This document shows, in pieces, positions 24,781-34,266 of a stretch of 38,450 bases of DNA. Position 1 is the first letter of the stretch, and every line of letters begins with the position of its first letter. Under the pieces are notes generated by a model. The model had not been told where the DNA came from and made no database searches. It was given only the letters and a program-made list of their open reading frames with translations. The translations under genes and the position numbers were made by a program. Source of the stretch: Planctomycetota bacterium (GTDB lineage Bacteria > Planctomycetota > UBA11346); assembly GCA_013696105.1 (NCBI GenBank), contig JACCZE010000376.1, positions 1 to 38,450 of the forward strand, given 5' to 3'.

Positions 24781-26222
24781 CGTCCGCCTCCGATCGCCTT
24801 GGCGACGATCGCGGTGATGAGCAGGTTCACCAGCGCGATGTTGAGCATGACCTTCCAGCCGAGCCCCATGATCTGGTCGTAGCGGAAGCGTGGCAGCGTC
24901 CAGCGCACCCAGATGAAGAGCCAGGCGAACAGCATGGTCTTGCCGATCACGACATGGAACTGGATCACCGCGGTGACCGCGTCGACCCAGCCGGGATAGA
25001 TGGGCACGGAATAAGCCGCGAGCGCGCCGGCCCGGCTGATCGGCTCGGTGTGGAGGAACAGCCCAGACATGATCGCGCCGAGGATCATCCCGATGCCCAA
25101 CACGGAGAAGGCGCCGGTGTAGAGCGCGTACTCGCGCATGCGCAGATCGCGATCCTGCGCCTTCTGACGCGCGTAGTTCGCCCGGCGGCCGGCGATCAGC
25201 CAGGCGAAGCCGATCAGCAGCAGCCCGGTCATGCCGAGCATCACCGCCAGCACGCCGCCGAGATGCGCCTTGATCCAATAGGTGTCCAGCCACTGCCACA
25301 CGACTTCGGAAGTTCCGACGCCGGTATCGACGAACATCGGCATCGGGAACGGCAGCAGTTCGTATCCGCCGGCGTAGAGCGTGGCGAGCAGCGCCGAAGC
25401 CACCAGCACGTGCAGGTACTCGCCGGTCATGAACATCATGAACTTCACGCCCGCGTATTCGGTGTGGAAGCCGCCGACGATCTCGGACTCGCCTTCGGCG
25501 ACGTCGAAGGGGTTGCGGTTGCACTCGGCGAACATCGACACCAGGAACAGCAGGAAGCCGACCGGCTGCACGAACATGCCCCAGGTGTGGTGTCCCTGCC
25601 AATCGACGATCTGGGTCAGGTCGAAGCTGCCGACGATCAGCAGCATGCCCAGCACCGACAGGCCCATGCTGACTTCGTACGAGATCATCATCGCCGAGGC
25701 GCGCATGCCGCCGAGCAGGCTGAATTTCGAATTGGACGACCACGAACCGAGCACCACGCCGTACACCGACAGCGAACCCAGCGCGAACAGCAGCAGCAGG
25801 CCCGAGCTGGTGGTGATGAGCGTGCCCGGCAGGACGCCGATGGCCGAGCCATCCTGATATGCGATCGGCGCGAACCACGGCAGCAGGGCCGGGGTCAGCA
25901 GCCCGGTGGCGACCGGGATCGCCGGAGCGAGCCAATAGAACGACTTGAAGGCGAACGGCGGGACGAAGTTCTCCTTGAAGAGCAGCTTCACCAGGTCGGT
26001 CATGTTGTAGAGCATGCCGAAGGCGCGGATGCGCAGGCCGGTGCCGGGGATCGGGATGTACGCGCGACTGGGACCGACGCGGTCCTGGATGAACGCGGCG
26101 CCGCGGCGCTCGAGCAGCACCAAGAGCGGCAGGACCTGGAAGAGGATGAGCGGGATCGCGATCGGCAGGATCAGGCCGACGGTCTGGTAGGGATGCGCTT
26201 GGATCCAGTCGAAGAGGAACAC
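24777..26222 (-). CDS. nuoH: NADH-quinone oxidoreductase subunit H with long C-proximal insertion
   Basis: LLERRGAAFIQDRVGPSRAYIPIPGTGLRI, FAECNRNPFDVAEGESEIVGGFHTEYAGVKF, IWVRWTLPRFRYDQIMGLGWKV; 481 aa. Confidence 0.96.
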   Translation of the reverse strand: MFLFDWIQAHPYQTVGLILPIAIPLILFQVLPLLVLLERRGAAFIQDRVGPSRAYIPIPGTGLRIRAFGMLYNMTDLVKLLFKENFVPPFAFKSFYWLAPAIPVATGLLTPALLPWFAPIAYQDGSAIGVLPGTLITTSSGLLLLFALGSLSVYGVVLGSWSSNSKFSLLGGMRASAMMISYEVSMGLSVLGMLLIVGSFDLTQIVDWQGHHTWGMFVQPVGFLLFLVSMFAECNRNPFDVAEGESEIVGGFHTEYAGVKFMMFMTGEYLHVLVASALLATLYAGGYELLPFPMPMFVDTGVGTSEVVWQWLDTYWIKAHLGGVLAVMLGMTGLLLIGFAWLIAGRRANYARQKAQDRDLRMREYALYTGAFSVLGIGMILGAIMSGLFLHTEPISRAGALAAYSVPIYPGWVDAVTAVIQFHVVIGKTMLFAWLFIWVRWTLPRFRYDQIMGLGWKVMLNIALVNLLITAIVAKAIGGGR

Positions 26223-26225
26223 CGA

Positions 26226-27860
26226 TCAGCCCCCTACCGCGGCGGGCTGGCCGGCTTCGACGATCGTCTGGCCCATGGGGCCGATCGATCGGTAGGTCAT
26301 GCCGGCGAATTGCGGCACGCGCGCGACCGCCGAGCGCCACGCATCCAGCTCGGTCGTCCAGCCGAGCGGGACTCCGGCCAGCTGCGACAGCCGCGCGATC
26401 GCGCGCCACGCGGGTTCGAGCGCCGGGTCGGGCACCGCGGGGCAGGCCTGCATGATCTGCACGCGACCATTGCAATTGACCATGGTGCCGCGCACCTCGG
26501 CCCAGGCGCGGATGCCGATCGCCACCGTGGCCTTGGCGACCGCGGCGTTCGACCACGCCGAGAGCACGATGCGGCTCGCGATGGCCTCGAGCTTGGCGGC
26601 CTTCGCGGCGTCGGCGCTCCACAGGTCGTTGCCGACCACCACCACGCAGTCGAAATCGTGCGCGCGGGCGACGAGATCGTCGAGGTTGTCGCGCACGCCC
26701 AGCAGCTGCAGCCCCTTGCGGTTCGCGACCGGGTCGCCGCTCCTGGCGATGCCATCGGGCTTGCCGACGGCCAGCCACGATCCACCGAAGACCTCGGCCT
26801 TGGGGCCGAGCTTCTCTGCGAGCGCGATGAGCGCGGCATTGTCCTCGGTGGTCAGGTGGCCGGAAGCGACCAGCGCGACGCGCTTGGCGGCGGCGATGGC
26901 GGAGCCGGCGGCGGCGTAGGCGTCGTCGGCGGTGCGGTCGGCGCCGGCGATCTTGCCGTCGGTGAGGCGGTTGCGGCCGAGATCCTGGTAGAGCATGCGC
27001 GTCGCGTTCGCGATCCAGCTCTTGTTGACCTCGGGGTTGCGGCGCGGCATCAGGCGCCACACGCGGCCGTTGTTGTACTCGACGGTGAGGTTCGCGCCGA
27101 GCGAGTCCGAGGGATCGATCGAGTCGACGCTCTTGAGCATCCACACCCGCTGCTGGAAGCGGAAGTGTTTCGCGGTCAGCGCGCCGACCGGGCAGATGTC
27201 GGCGGTGTTGAGGTCGTACGCGTGATCGAGCGGCTTGCCGGGGAAGGTGGTCAAGTACGCGTGGTCACCGCGGCCGGCGATGTCCAGCTGCGGGCTCTTC
27301 GCCACGTCGTCCATGAAGCGTACGCAGCGCGTGCACAGGATGCAGCGCTCCTGGTCGAGCACGATCGTCGGGCCGAGGTCGATGCGCTTGCCGCCGCGCT
27401 CCTCGCCCTTCGAGTCGACGAAGCGGTGGTCGGCGCCGCCCTTGTACTGCTTGCCGACCTCGTCATCGAGCCGGCTCTCGTGCCGGCCCTGACCCATGTA
27501 GTGTTCCTGCAGGGTGCACTCGCCGGCCTTGTCGCAGATCGGGCAATCCAGCGGGTGGTTGACCAGCAGGAATTCCATCACGCCCTTGCGCAGCTTGACG
27601 ATCTTCTCGCTGCCCAGCTGCGTGCGCACCTTCATGCCCTTGGCGGTCTGGGTGTGGCAGCTGATCGCGAGCGCGAATCCGCGCGGGCCTTCGACCTCGA
27701 CCAGGCAGATGCGGCAGTTGCCCGCGACCTTGAGATCGGGGTGGTAGCAGAAGGCCGGCGTATCGATGTTCGCGTTCTGGCGCAGCGCCTCGATCAGCTG
27801 GATCTTCTCGGGGACCTGGATGTCTTTGCCGTCGACATTGATGGTGATGAGATCGGCCAT
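26226..27860 (-). CDS. nuoG: NADH-quinone oxidoreductase subunit G
   Basis: 2Fe-2S/4Fe-4S motifs GNCRICLVEVEG, HPLDCPICDKAGECTLQ, CILCTRCVRF; 544 aa. Confidence 0.94.
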   Translation of the reverse strand: MADLITINVDGKDIQVPEKIQLIEALRQNANIDTPAFCYHPDLKVAGNCRICLVEVEGPRGFALAISCHTQTAKGMKVRTQLGSEKIVKLRKGVMEFLLVNHPLDCPICDKAGECTLQEHYMGQGRHESRLDDEVGKQYKGGADHRFVDSKGEERGGKRIDLGPTIVLDQERCILCTRCVRFMDDVAKSPQLDIAGRGDHAYLTTFPGKPLDHAYDLNTADICPVGALTAKHFRFQQRVWMLKSVDSIDPSDSLGANLTVEYNNGRVWRLMPRRNPEVNKSWIANATRMLYQDLGRNRLTDGKIAGADRTADDAYAAAGSAIAAAKRVALVASGHLTTEDNAALIALAEKLGPKAEVFGGSWLAVGKPDGIARSGDPVANRKGLQLLGVRDNLDDLVARAHDFDCVVVVGNDLWSADAAKAAKLEAIASRIVLSAWSNAAVAKATVAIGIRAWAEVRGTMVNCNGRVQIMQACPAVPDPALEPAWRAIARLSQLAGVPLGWTTELDAWRSAVARVPQFAGMTYRSIGPMGQTIVEAGQPAAVGG

Positions 27861-29185
27861 TACCAGAAGGCTCCCGGCCGTACGGCCTCGAGCTCGCGCG
27901 ACTCGGTGTGCTTGGTGTTGCGCGCGATGTGCGTGTCGAAGTATTTGCGGAACTTGGTGACAAACGACTGCACCGGCCACGCGGCGCCGGGGGCGAACGC
28001 GCAGATGGTGGTCCACTCGTAGGAGTCGGCGAGGTCTTTTATCAGCTCGATGTCGCCGTCGCGTCCCTGGCCGCGCACGACCTTCCTGAGGATGCGGTCG
28101 ACGTAGCCGGTGCCTTCGCGGCACGGCGTGCACTGGCCGCACGATTCGTGGGCGTAGAAGCGCGCGATCGACTCGAGGATCAGCGCGGGATCGCGCGTGG
28201 TGTTGAACGGGGTCACCGCGCCCGAGCCGAGCATCGACTTCAGGCTGGCGAGGGACTCGTAGTCCATCGTCGCCTTCTGGGTCTCCTCCGCGGTGAGCAC
28301 CGGCGCCGAGCTGCCGCCGGGGATGCATCCCAGCAGTTCGCCCTCGAGGCCGCCGGCGATCTCGAAGAACTCCATGTACGGGATCGCGAGCGGGACCTCG
28401 TACACGCCGGGGTGCTTCACGTCGCCCGAGATCGAGAACAGCTTGGTGCCCGGGCTCTTCTCGGAGCCCCACTGGCGGTAGCCCTTCGCGCCGTGCTTGA
28501 GGATGTACGGCACCGCCATGATCGTCTCGACGTTGTTCACCACCGTCGGGCACTGGAACGCGCCGCTGATCGCCGGGAACGGCGGCTTCAGGCGCGGCTG
28601 ACCCTTGAAGCCCTCGAGCGAGTTGATGAGGCCGGTCTCCTCGCCGCAGATGTACGCGCCCGCGCCGCGGTGGACGTAGATGTCGAGGCTGTAGCCCGAG
28701 CCCTGGATGTTCTCGCCGAGCATGCCGGCGTCGTAGGCTTCCCTGAGCGCGACGTTCAGGCGGCGGATCATCGGCAGCATCTCGCCGCGCACGTAGATGT
28801 ACGCGGTGCGCACGCCCAGCGCGAAGCCGGAGATGATCATGCCCTCGATCAGCAGGTGCGGGTCCTTGTCCAGGCAGAGGCGATCCTTGAACGTGCCCGG
28901 CTCGCCCTCGTCGGCGTTGATCACCAGATACACCGGCTTGCCGCCGCGCGGCACGAAGCTCCACTTCATGCCGGTCGGGAAGCCCGCGCCGCCGCGGCCG
29001 CGCAGGCCCGAATCCTTGATCAGCTCGATCAGCTCGAACTGGCTCTTGTCGAAGAGCGTGCGGCTGATCGTCTCGTAGGCGCCGTGCTGCTTGGCCACCG
29101 CGAGCGTGTGCCCATTGGGCACCTCGAACAGGCGGCGCAGGACGCTCGGCAGCTCCTTGCCCTTCCAATGGGTCGGATGAGCCAT
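27860..29185 (-). CDS. nuoF: NADH-quinone oxidoreductase subunit F
   Basis: GLRGRGGAGFPTGMKWSF, YLVINADEGEPGTFKDR, ESCGQCTPCREGTGY. Confidence 0.97.
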   Translation of the reverse strand: MAHPTHWKGKELPSVLRRLFEVPNGHTLAVAKQHGAYETISRTLFDKSQFELIELIKDSGLRGRGGAGFPTGMKWSFVPRGGKPVYLVINADEGEPGTFKDRLCLDKDPHLLIEGMIISGFALGVRTAYIYVRGEMLPMIRRLNVALREAYDAGMLGENIQGSGYSLDIYVHRGAGAYICGEETGLINSLEGFKGQPRLKPPFPAISGAFQCPTVVNNVETIMAVPYILKHGAKGYRQWGSEKSPGTKLFSISGDVKHPGVYEVPLAIPYMEFFEIAGGLEGELLGCIPGGSSAPVLTAEETQKATMDYESLASLKSMLGSGAVTPFNTTRDPALILESIARFYAHESCGQCTPCREGTGYVDRILRKVVRGQGRDGDIELIKDLADSYEWTTICAFAPGAAWPVQSFVTKFRKYFDTHIARNTKHTESRELEAVRPGAFW

Positions 29186-29188
29186 CGC

Positions 29189-30238
29189 TTATGCCTTCCC
29201 TGGCGGCGGAGTCGATGCGGACGGAGATGGCGTGCTGCTCGCAACCGGAGCGGAATTCACGCCGGGCTGCGGCGCCGGGGGCGGCGGCGGCTTGCCGGTC
29301 GAGGTGACGATCGCGCTCGGCTTGGCGACGCGGTCCTTCTCGTGGGCGGTCACGCGGTAGTGCGCGCTGTGGCCTTCGGCGAGCTTGTCGGCGGCCTTCT
29401 GGTCTTTGGGCCCGACGGAAGCCAGCTCGCGCCACGTCGCGCCGCCGTCATCTGACCGCTCGACCACCAGCTTGGTGCATTCGGGCGCGTTGGCCCAGGT
29501 CAGTGCGATGGCGTCGCCGGTGGCGACCGCGGCGAGCTTGAGCGCAGGAGGCGCGGGCGCGTAGCCCGGCTTCTGCGGCTGCGCGGATGCACCGGTCGCC
29601 GCGGGATGCCCCTTGGTGTTGAGCACGATGCCGCCGAGCGGATCGACGGCCGCCTGCTGCGGGCTCGATGACGCTTCGGCGCGCAGGCGCGCGATCCAGC
29701 GGTCGAGGTCCGCCGCACGCGGATGGAAATCGCTGGGCAGGATCTCGAGCTTCTCTGGTCCGATCGCCTCGTCGTTGATCAGCACGCCCGGACCGGTGCC
29801 GCACAGCGCCAGGCACTCGACGCGCACCAGGGTGAACAGTCCGTCGGGCGTGGTCTCGCCGGAGTGGATGCCGAGCGATGTCTCGAGGTGCGCGATCAAG
29901 TCCTCGGAACCCTGGATCAGGCAGCACATGGTCTGGCAGACCTGGATCAGGTAGCGGCCGGTGGGCGCCTGCTTGTACATGGTGTAGAACTCGACCACGC
30001 CGTAGGCGTGCGCCGGGCTCACCGCCGAGACCTCGGCGGCCCACTCGATGCCGACGCGCGGCACCCAGCGGAACTCCTCCTGCAGCAGCCACAGCACTTG
30101 CAAGAGCACCGCGCGCTTCACCGGATAGCGGCGCCACAGCTCATCGATCTGCGGCTGATACTTCGCCATCCGCTCGCGCACCTGCGCGACGGTCAGGTCC
30201 TTGGGCTGGATGGTGGCGGGATTGACGCAGGCGGTCAT
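29189..30238 (-). CDS. nuoE: NADH-quinone oxidoreductase subunit E fused to C-terminal FN3 domain and Pro-rich tail
   Basis: Core GVVEFYTMYKQAPTGRYLIQVCQTMCCLIQG...VECLALCGTGPGVLIND; extension PPALKLAAVATGDAIALTWANAPECTKLVVERSDDGGATWRELASVG...AHYRVTAHEKDRVAKPSAIVTSTGKPPPPPAPQPG. Confidence 0.94.
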   Translation of the reverse strand: MTACVNPATIQPKDLTVAQVRERMAKYQPQIDELWRRYPVKRAVLLQVLWLLQEEFRWVPRVGIEWAAEVSAVSPAHAYGVVEFYTMYKQAPTGRYLIQVCQTMCCLIQGSEDLIAHLETSLGIHSGETTPDGLFTLVRVECLALCGTGPGVLINDEAIGPEKLEILPSDFHPRAADLDRWIARLRAEASSSPQQAAVDPLGGIVLNTKGHPAATGASAQPQKPGYAPAPPALKLAAVATGDAIALTWANAPECTKLVVERSDDGGATWRELASVGPKDQKAADKLAEGHSAHYRVTAHEKDRVAKPSAIVTSTGKPPPPPAPQPGVNSAPVASSTPSPSASTPPPGKA

Positions 30239-30241
30239 GGG

Positions 30242-30344
30242 AAACGTCCTCTGTCCTGGGTCCTGCGTCCTCCGTCGGACATCAGACCACGGACAGCACC
30301 CACGAACTCGAGACGGAGAACAGAGGACGGAGGACGGAGGACGT
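30242..30344. repeat. Inverted pair of imperfect tandem repeats (GTCCTCTGTCCT.. / ..AGGACGGAGGACGGAGGAC) between nuoD and nuoE
   Basis: Left arm AACGTCCTCTGTCCTGGGTCCTGCGTCCTCCGTC (about 30243-30276); right arm AACAGAGGACGGAGGACGGAGGACGTT (about 30318-30344). Confidence 0.6.
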
Positions 30345-31538
30345 TCATCGGTCCAGCTCCCCCGCGATGATGTTGATCGAGCCGAGCGTGGCGGCGGCGT
30401 CGGCGATCATCTCGCCTTCGCACATCGGGCCGAAGGCGGCGTACTGGGTGAAGCACGGCGGGCGCACCTTGATGCGGTAGGGATTGGTGCCGCCGTCGGA
30501 GGTGATGTGGAAGCCGAGCTCGCCGTTCGCCGCTTCGATCGCGTCGTAGCACTCGCCGGGCGGCGGGCGCACGCCTTCGTAGATCAGCTTGAAGCTGTTG
30601 ATCAGCGCTTCCATGTCGTGGTACACGCGGTCGCGATCGGGCAGCGACAGCCGCGCATCCGGTGCGTTGACCGGGCCGGGCTTGAGGCGATCGAGCGCCT
30701 GGCGCACGATCGACACCGACTCGAGCATCTCGTAGAGGCGGATCATGATGCGGTCGAAGGTGTCGCCGGTCTCGCCAACCACGGTGTCGAACTGGTAGGT
30801 CTCGTAGCCGTAGTACGGCTCGTCCTTGCGCAGGTCGCGGTCGACGCCCGAGGCGCGCAGGCAGGGCCCGGTCCAGCCGTAGGAGATCGCCTCCTCGGCC
30901 GAGACCACGCACACGTCCTTGGTGCGGTCGATGAAGATCTTGTTGTGCTCGATCAGGCCGCGGACTTCCGCGACGGCGGCCTCGATCTTCACCAGCACCT
31001 TGCGCACGTCGTCCTCGAAGCCGGGATAGGCGTCGCGGTACATGCCGCCGATGCGCGTCACGGTGTTGGTCAAGCGCTGGCCGCAGAGCTTCTCCCAGAT
31101 CTTGTAGACCTCTTCGCGGGTGTTGAAGAAGTACCAGAAGTTGGTGAGCGCGCCGAGATCGACGAGGTTCGTGCACGAGCACACCAGGTGGTCGATGATG
31201 CGCGACAGCTCGATCAGCACCACGCGCAGCGTGATGCAGCGCTCGGGCACCGTCACGTTGAACATCTTCTCGACGGCCTTGCAGAAGCCGATGTTGTTGA
31301 TCATCGCCGAGCAGTAGTTCAGGCGATCGGTGTACGGCAGCACCATGCTGTACGTGCCCTGCTCGACCATCTTTTCGAAACCGCGGTGCAGATAGCCCAT
31401 CTCGCAGACCGCCGCCTTCATCGTCTCGCCATCCAGCGCGCAGAAGATGCGCAGCGTGCCGTGCGTCGCCGGGTGGCTCGGGCCCATGTTCAGGGTCATG
31501 AAGTCCAGATGGTCGCCTTCGGGAGTCAGGACTCTCAT
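30345..31538 (-). CDS. nuoD: NADH-quinone oxidoreductase subunit D
   Basis: LNMGPSHPATHGTLRIFCALDGE, EMGYLHRGFEKMVE, RIGGMYRDAYPGFEDDV; ATG overlaps nuoC stop. Confidence 0.97.
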   Translation of the reverse strand: MRVLTPEGDHLDFMTLNMGPSHPATHGTLRIFCALDGETMKAAVCEMGYLHRGFEKMVEQGTYSMVLPYTDRLNYCSAMINNIGFCKAVEKMFNVTVPERCITLRVVLIELSRIIDHLVCSCTNLVDLGALTNFWYFFNTREEVYKIWEKLCGQRLTNTVTRIGGMYRDAYPGFEDDVRKVLVKIEAAVAEVRGLIEHNKIFIDRTKDVCVVSAEEAISYGWTGPCLRASGVDRDLRKDEPYYGYETYQFDTVVGETGDTFDRIMIRLYEMLESVSIVRQALDRLKPGPVNAPDARLSLPDRDRVYHDMEALINSFKLIYEGVRPPPGECYDAIEAANGELGFHITSDGGTNPYRIKVRPPCFTQYAAFGPMCEGEMIADAAATLGSINIIAGELDR

Positions 31539-32287
31539 ATGCCGCCGGCTCCCACCGCGCCCGCGGCGTTCTTCTGCTTCTGCGTGTCCACCGAGCCCTG
31601 CTCGGCCACGCTCTGGTGCTTCGCTGCGATCGGCGCGCCGAGGTGGACCTCGCCCGAATCGACGACCTGGTAGCCGAAGTGCTTGAGCCGGCTCTCGAGC
31701 TGATCGACCATCGGATCGTTGATCGACAGCTTCTGCCGCTTCTGGCAGGGGTAGTCCTTGCGCAGCGGATGGCCGATGAATTCGTGGTGGTTGAGGATGC
31801 GCTTGAGATTGGGATGTCCGCTGAAGACCACGCCCATCTGATCGAATACTTCGCGCTCTGACCAGTCGGCGATGCGGTAGAGGTCGTGGATCGACGGCAG
31901 CTCGGCGTCGTCCTCTTCCACCTCGACCTTGAGCTTGAAGCGGTGGCGGAAGACCAGGCTCTTGAACAGGTACACCACGGCGAATCGCGGTCCGCGGTGA
32001 TTGGGGTAGCTGAGGTAGTCGATCGCCGCGAGGTCGAGCAGCATGTCGAAGCGCAGCTCGGGGTCGTCGCGCAGGACGCGGACCACCTCGTGCAGCTTGG
32101 CCTTGGCCTGCCCGGCCGCGAGCGTCATGGTCAGGTTCCAACGATCCTTGGCGTCGCGCGCCAAGCCGAAGCGCTCGGCAGCGAGCGCCTGCAGCTGATC
32201 GTCGCTCTTGCCCGGCTTGATCGGCTCGCGCTTCCAGCTGCGCACATCGCCCTCTCCCGAGATGCCCTTTCCAGCGGCCGTGCTCAT
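31535..32287 (-). CDS. nuoC: NADH-quinone oxidoreductase subunit C
   Basis: [71 protein letters not shown]. Confidence 0.95.
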   Translation of the reverse strand: MSTAAGKGISGEGDVRSWKREPIKPGKSDDQLQALAAERFGLARDAKDRWNLTMTLAAGQAKAKLHEVVRVLRDDPELRFDMLLDLAAIDYLSYPNHRGPRFAVVYLFKSLVFRHRFKLKVEVEEDDAELPSIHDLYRIADWSEREVFDQMGVVFSGHPNLKRILNHHEFIGHPLRKDYPCQKRQKLSINDPMVDQLESRLKHFGYQVVDSGEVHLGAPIAAKHQSVAEQGSVDTQKQKNAAGAVGAGGI

Positions 32288-32808
32288 GCGCCCACCGCCT
32301 TCTGCTCTTTCAGGTGCTCGCGCGCGATCTTGTTCTGCAGCTGGACCAGACCTTCGAGGAAGGCCTCCGGACGCGGGGGGCATCCGGCGATGTAGATGTC
32401 CACCGGGATGATCTCGTCGATGCCGGGCACGGTGCAGTAGCAGTCGTAGAAGCCGCCCGAGGTGGCGCACGCGCCGGCCGAGATCACCCACTTCGGCTCG
32501 CACATCTGATCGTAGATGCGTCGCAGCACCGGTGCCTGCTTGTAGGTGATGGTGCCGGCGATGATCAGGAGATCGGCCTGGCGCGGACTGAAGCGCACGA
32601 GCTCGGCGCCGAAGCGGCTGATGTCGAACACCGAGCTGACCACGCCCATGAACTCGATGCCGCAGCACGCGGTACCGAAGGGGAAGGGCCAGAGGCTGTT
32701 GCGCCGGCCCCAGTTGACCACCGCCTCGACGGAGGTTGCGATGACACCGTCGGGAACGAATGAGTCGGAGACGGCGGCGACGGTGGCGGGGACTGGTTTG
32801 AAGGTCAT
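32284..32808 (-). CDS. nuoB: NADH-quinone oxidoreductase subunit B
   Basis: [77 protein letters not shown]. Confidence 0.97.
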   Translation of the reverse strand: MTFKPVPATVAAVSDSFVPDGVIATSVEAVVNWGRRNSLWPFPFGTACCGIEFMGVVSSVFDISRFGAELVRFSPRQADLLIIAGTITYKQAPVLRRIYDQMCEPKWVISAGACATSGGFYDCYCTVPGIDEIIPVDIYIAGCPPRPEAFLEGLVQLQNKIAREHLKEQKAVGA

Positions 32809-32866
32809 GGCGTGCTCCGCGGGAAATAGTGGACCGTACGCGCCGCGAGAGCGGCGACCAGGCTCG

Positions 32867-33304
32867 CTATTCCCAATCCAGGGCGCCCTTCTTGTAGAGG
32901 TAGAGGTAGCCGACTTCGAGCAGGACCAGGAAGACCACCAGCAGCCACACGATGTCCCAGCCGGCGGACTTGTTCAGCATGTATGCCCATGGATAGAGGA
33001 AGGCGACTTCGATATCGAAGGCGAGGAAGAGCATCGCGATGAGGTAGAACTTGATGCTGAACTTCTCGCCCGAGCTTCCGACCGACACCGGCAGACCGGA
33101 CTCGTACTGCTCGACCTTGCCGGCACTGGTGTTGCGGGTGCCGATCGCGAAACGGCTGAGGATGGCGTTGAGGCTCATCAAGAGCGCCGGGATCGCGAGC
33201 CCGAGGAGGATGAGGATGGTGAGCGGATAGACGACGTCGAAGTACGACGGACCCACCGCGGCGGCGGGGGCAGAGCTCGCTGTGGTCGCTGTGTGCGCGT
33301 CCAT
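32867..33304 (-). CDS. nuoA: NADH-quinone oxidoreductase subunit A
   Basis: [45 protein letters not shown]. Confidence 0.94.
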   Translation of the reverse strand: MDAHTATTASSAPAAAVGPSYFDVVYPLTILILLGLAIPALLMSLNAILSRFAIGTRNTSAGKVEQYESGLPVSVGSSGEKFSIKFYLIAMLFLAFDIEVAFLYPWAYMLNKSAGWDIVWLLVVFLVLLEVGYLYLYKKGALDWE

Positions 33305-33468
33305 GCCGTCCTTTTCGCCGTTCTCGGGAGGTCGGGCTTATAAGTTCGCCACCAGTCGACTCCAGTGGAAACATGTGCCAAACGGAGGTTTCCAGCGATT
33401 TTCCCGACAACCGATGCGTGCCATGGAGTCCTACGTGCTAATGATATGCATTCGCAGTTAGATTTCCG

Positions 33469-34266
33469 TCACCCGCCGTTCCGCGCCCGATCCAACACCT
33501 GGAGGTAGGTGCCGAGCAACCCCATGGTCACGGCCAGCATGACCGCTGCGGCGAGCGAGGTGATCGCCGCAGCCACGATCCGTGCCAGCCAGCGCGCATG
33601 ACGGTCGCCGACATCCCGATGGTATGCCGCGAGGCGGGCGCAGTGCTCTTCGGCGTCGGCCCGGCCGAGCACCGGTGCGAGCCGAGCGAGATCGGACCCG
33701 AGATACCGTTCGATGTCGTCTTCGGTCATGCGCCAACGGGATGCCAGCATCGCGCGGGCGTACCAACCAGCGCGCGCGACATGGTAGGACCAGGTCCCGA
33801 CGATCGGCACACGCGCGGTCACGAGCTCATGGCACCACGGCAGGATCAGCGCACCGGCGAGGACCACGACGCCCGGCACAGCGGTCCAGAGCCAGCGGAG
33901 GTCGAGCGGCGCCCCGCAGCGGTGCACCATCCAACCCATCGCCGCCGCGATCATCACCAGGCTGGTGATCGGATAGGCAAGCCGATGGCGCATCACCTCG
34001 TGGCGTACGCGCCTGGCGCGCAGTTCCTCCGCGGCGAGCAGCGCCGCGTATTCGAGGGGCGGACGCGGGCCCGCGAGCAGCGCGAGCACAGGCTCGGGGG
34101 CATCCTCGGTCAGGGCCTGCGCGAGCGTGTCCCCGCGTTCGAGCACAGCGGCCACACGTTGGGCACCGCGGATGTCCGACGCGCGCAACGCGACGACGAG
34201 GTCCTCGCGCCGCACGGCGGCAGCGGCGATGTGCCGCAGCAGGCCTTCGAGATCACGGGCGTCCAT
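33469..34266 (-). CDS. GspF/PilC-like inner-membrane platform protein, single module
   Basis: LVVALRASDIRGAQRVAAVLERGDTLAQALTEDAPEPVLALLAG..., paired hydrophobic segments and C-terminal ITSLAAAVMLAVTMGLLGTYLQVLDRA; overlaps the upstream GspF-like gene. Confidence 0.55.
   Translation of the reverse strand: MDARDLEGLLRHIAAAAVRREDLVVALRASDIRGAQRVAAVLERGDTLAQALTEDAPEPVLALLAGPRPPLEYAALLAAEELRARRVRHEVMRHRLAYPITSLVMIAAAMGWMVHRCGAPLDLRWLWTAVPGVVVLAGALILPWCHELVTARVPIVGTWSYHVARAGWYARAMLASRWRMTEDDIERYLGSDLARLAPVLGRADAEEHCARLAAYHRDVGDRHARWLARIVAAAITSLAAAVMLAVTMGLLGTYLQVLDRARNGG

Noticed and set aside
24712-27144. 810-aa minus-strand ORF in another frame
   Set aside because: Out of frame with nuoG and nuoH, Arg-rich frame-shifted product; only its last 22 codons (24712-24780) fill real intergenic space and are reported separately.
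24069-28022. 1317-aa plus-strand ORF
   Set aside because: Antisense to nuoI, nuoH, nuoG and nuoF; its His/Arg/Asp/Gln-rich composition is typical of the complement of high-GC coding DNA.
33363-33385. Sigma54-like half-site (TGGCAC on minus strand) upstream of nuoA
   Set aside because: No GC element (TTGCW) at the required spacing; not supportable.
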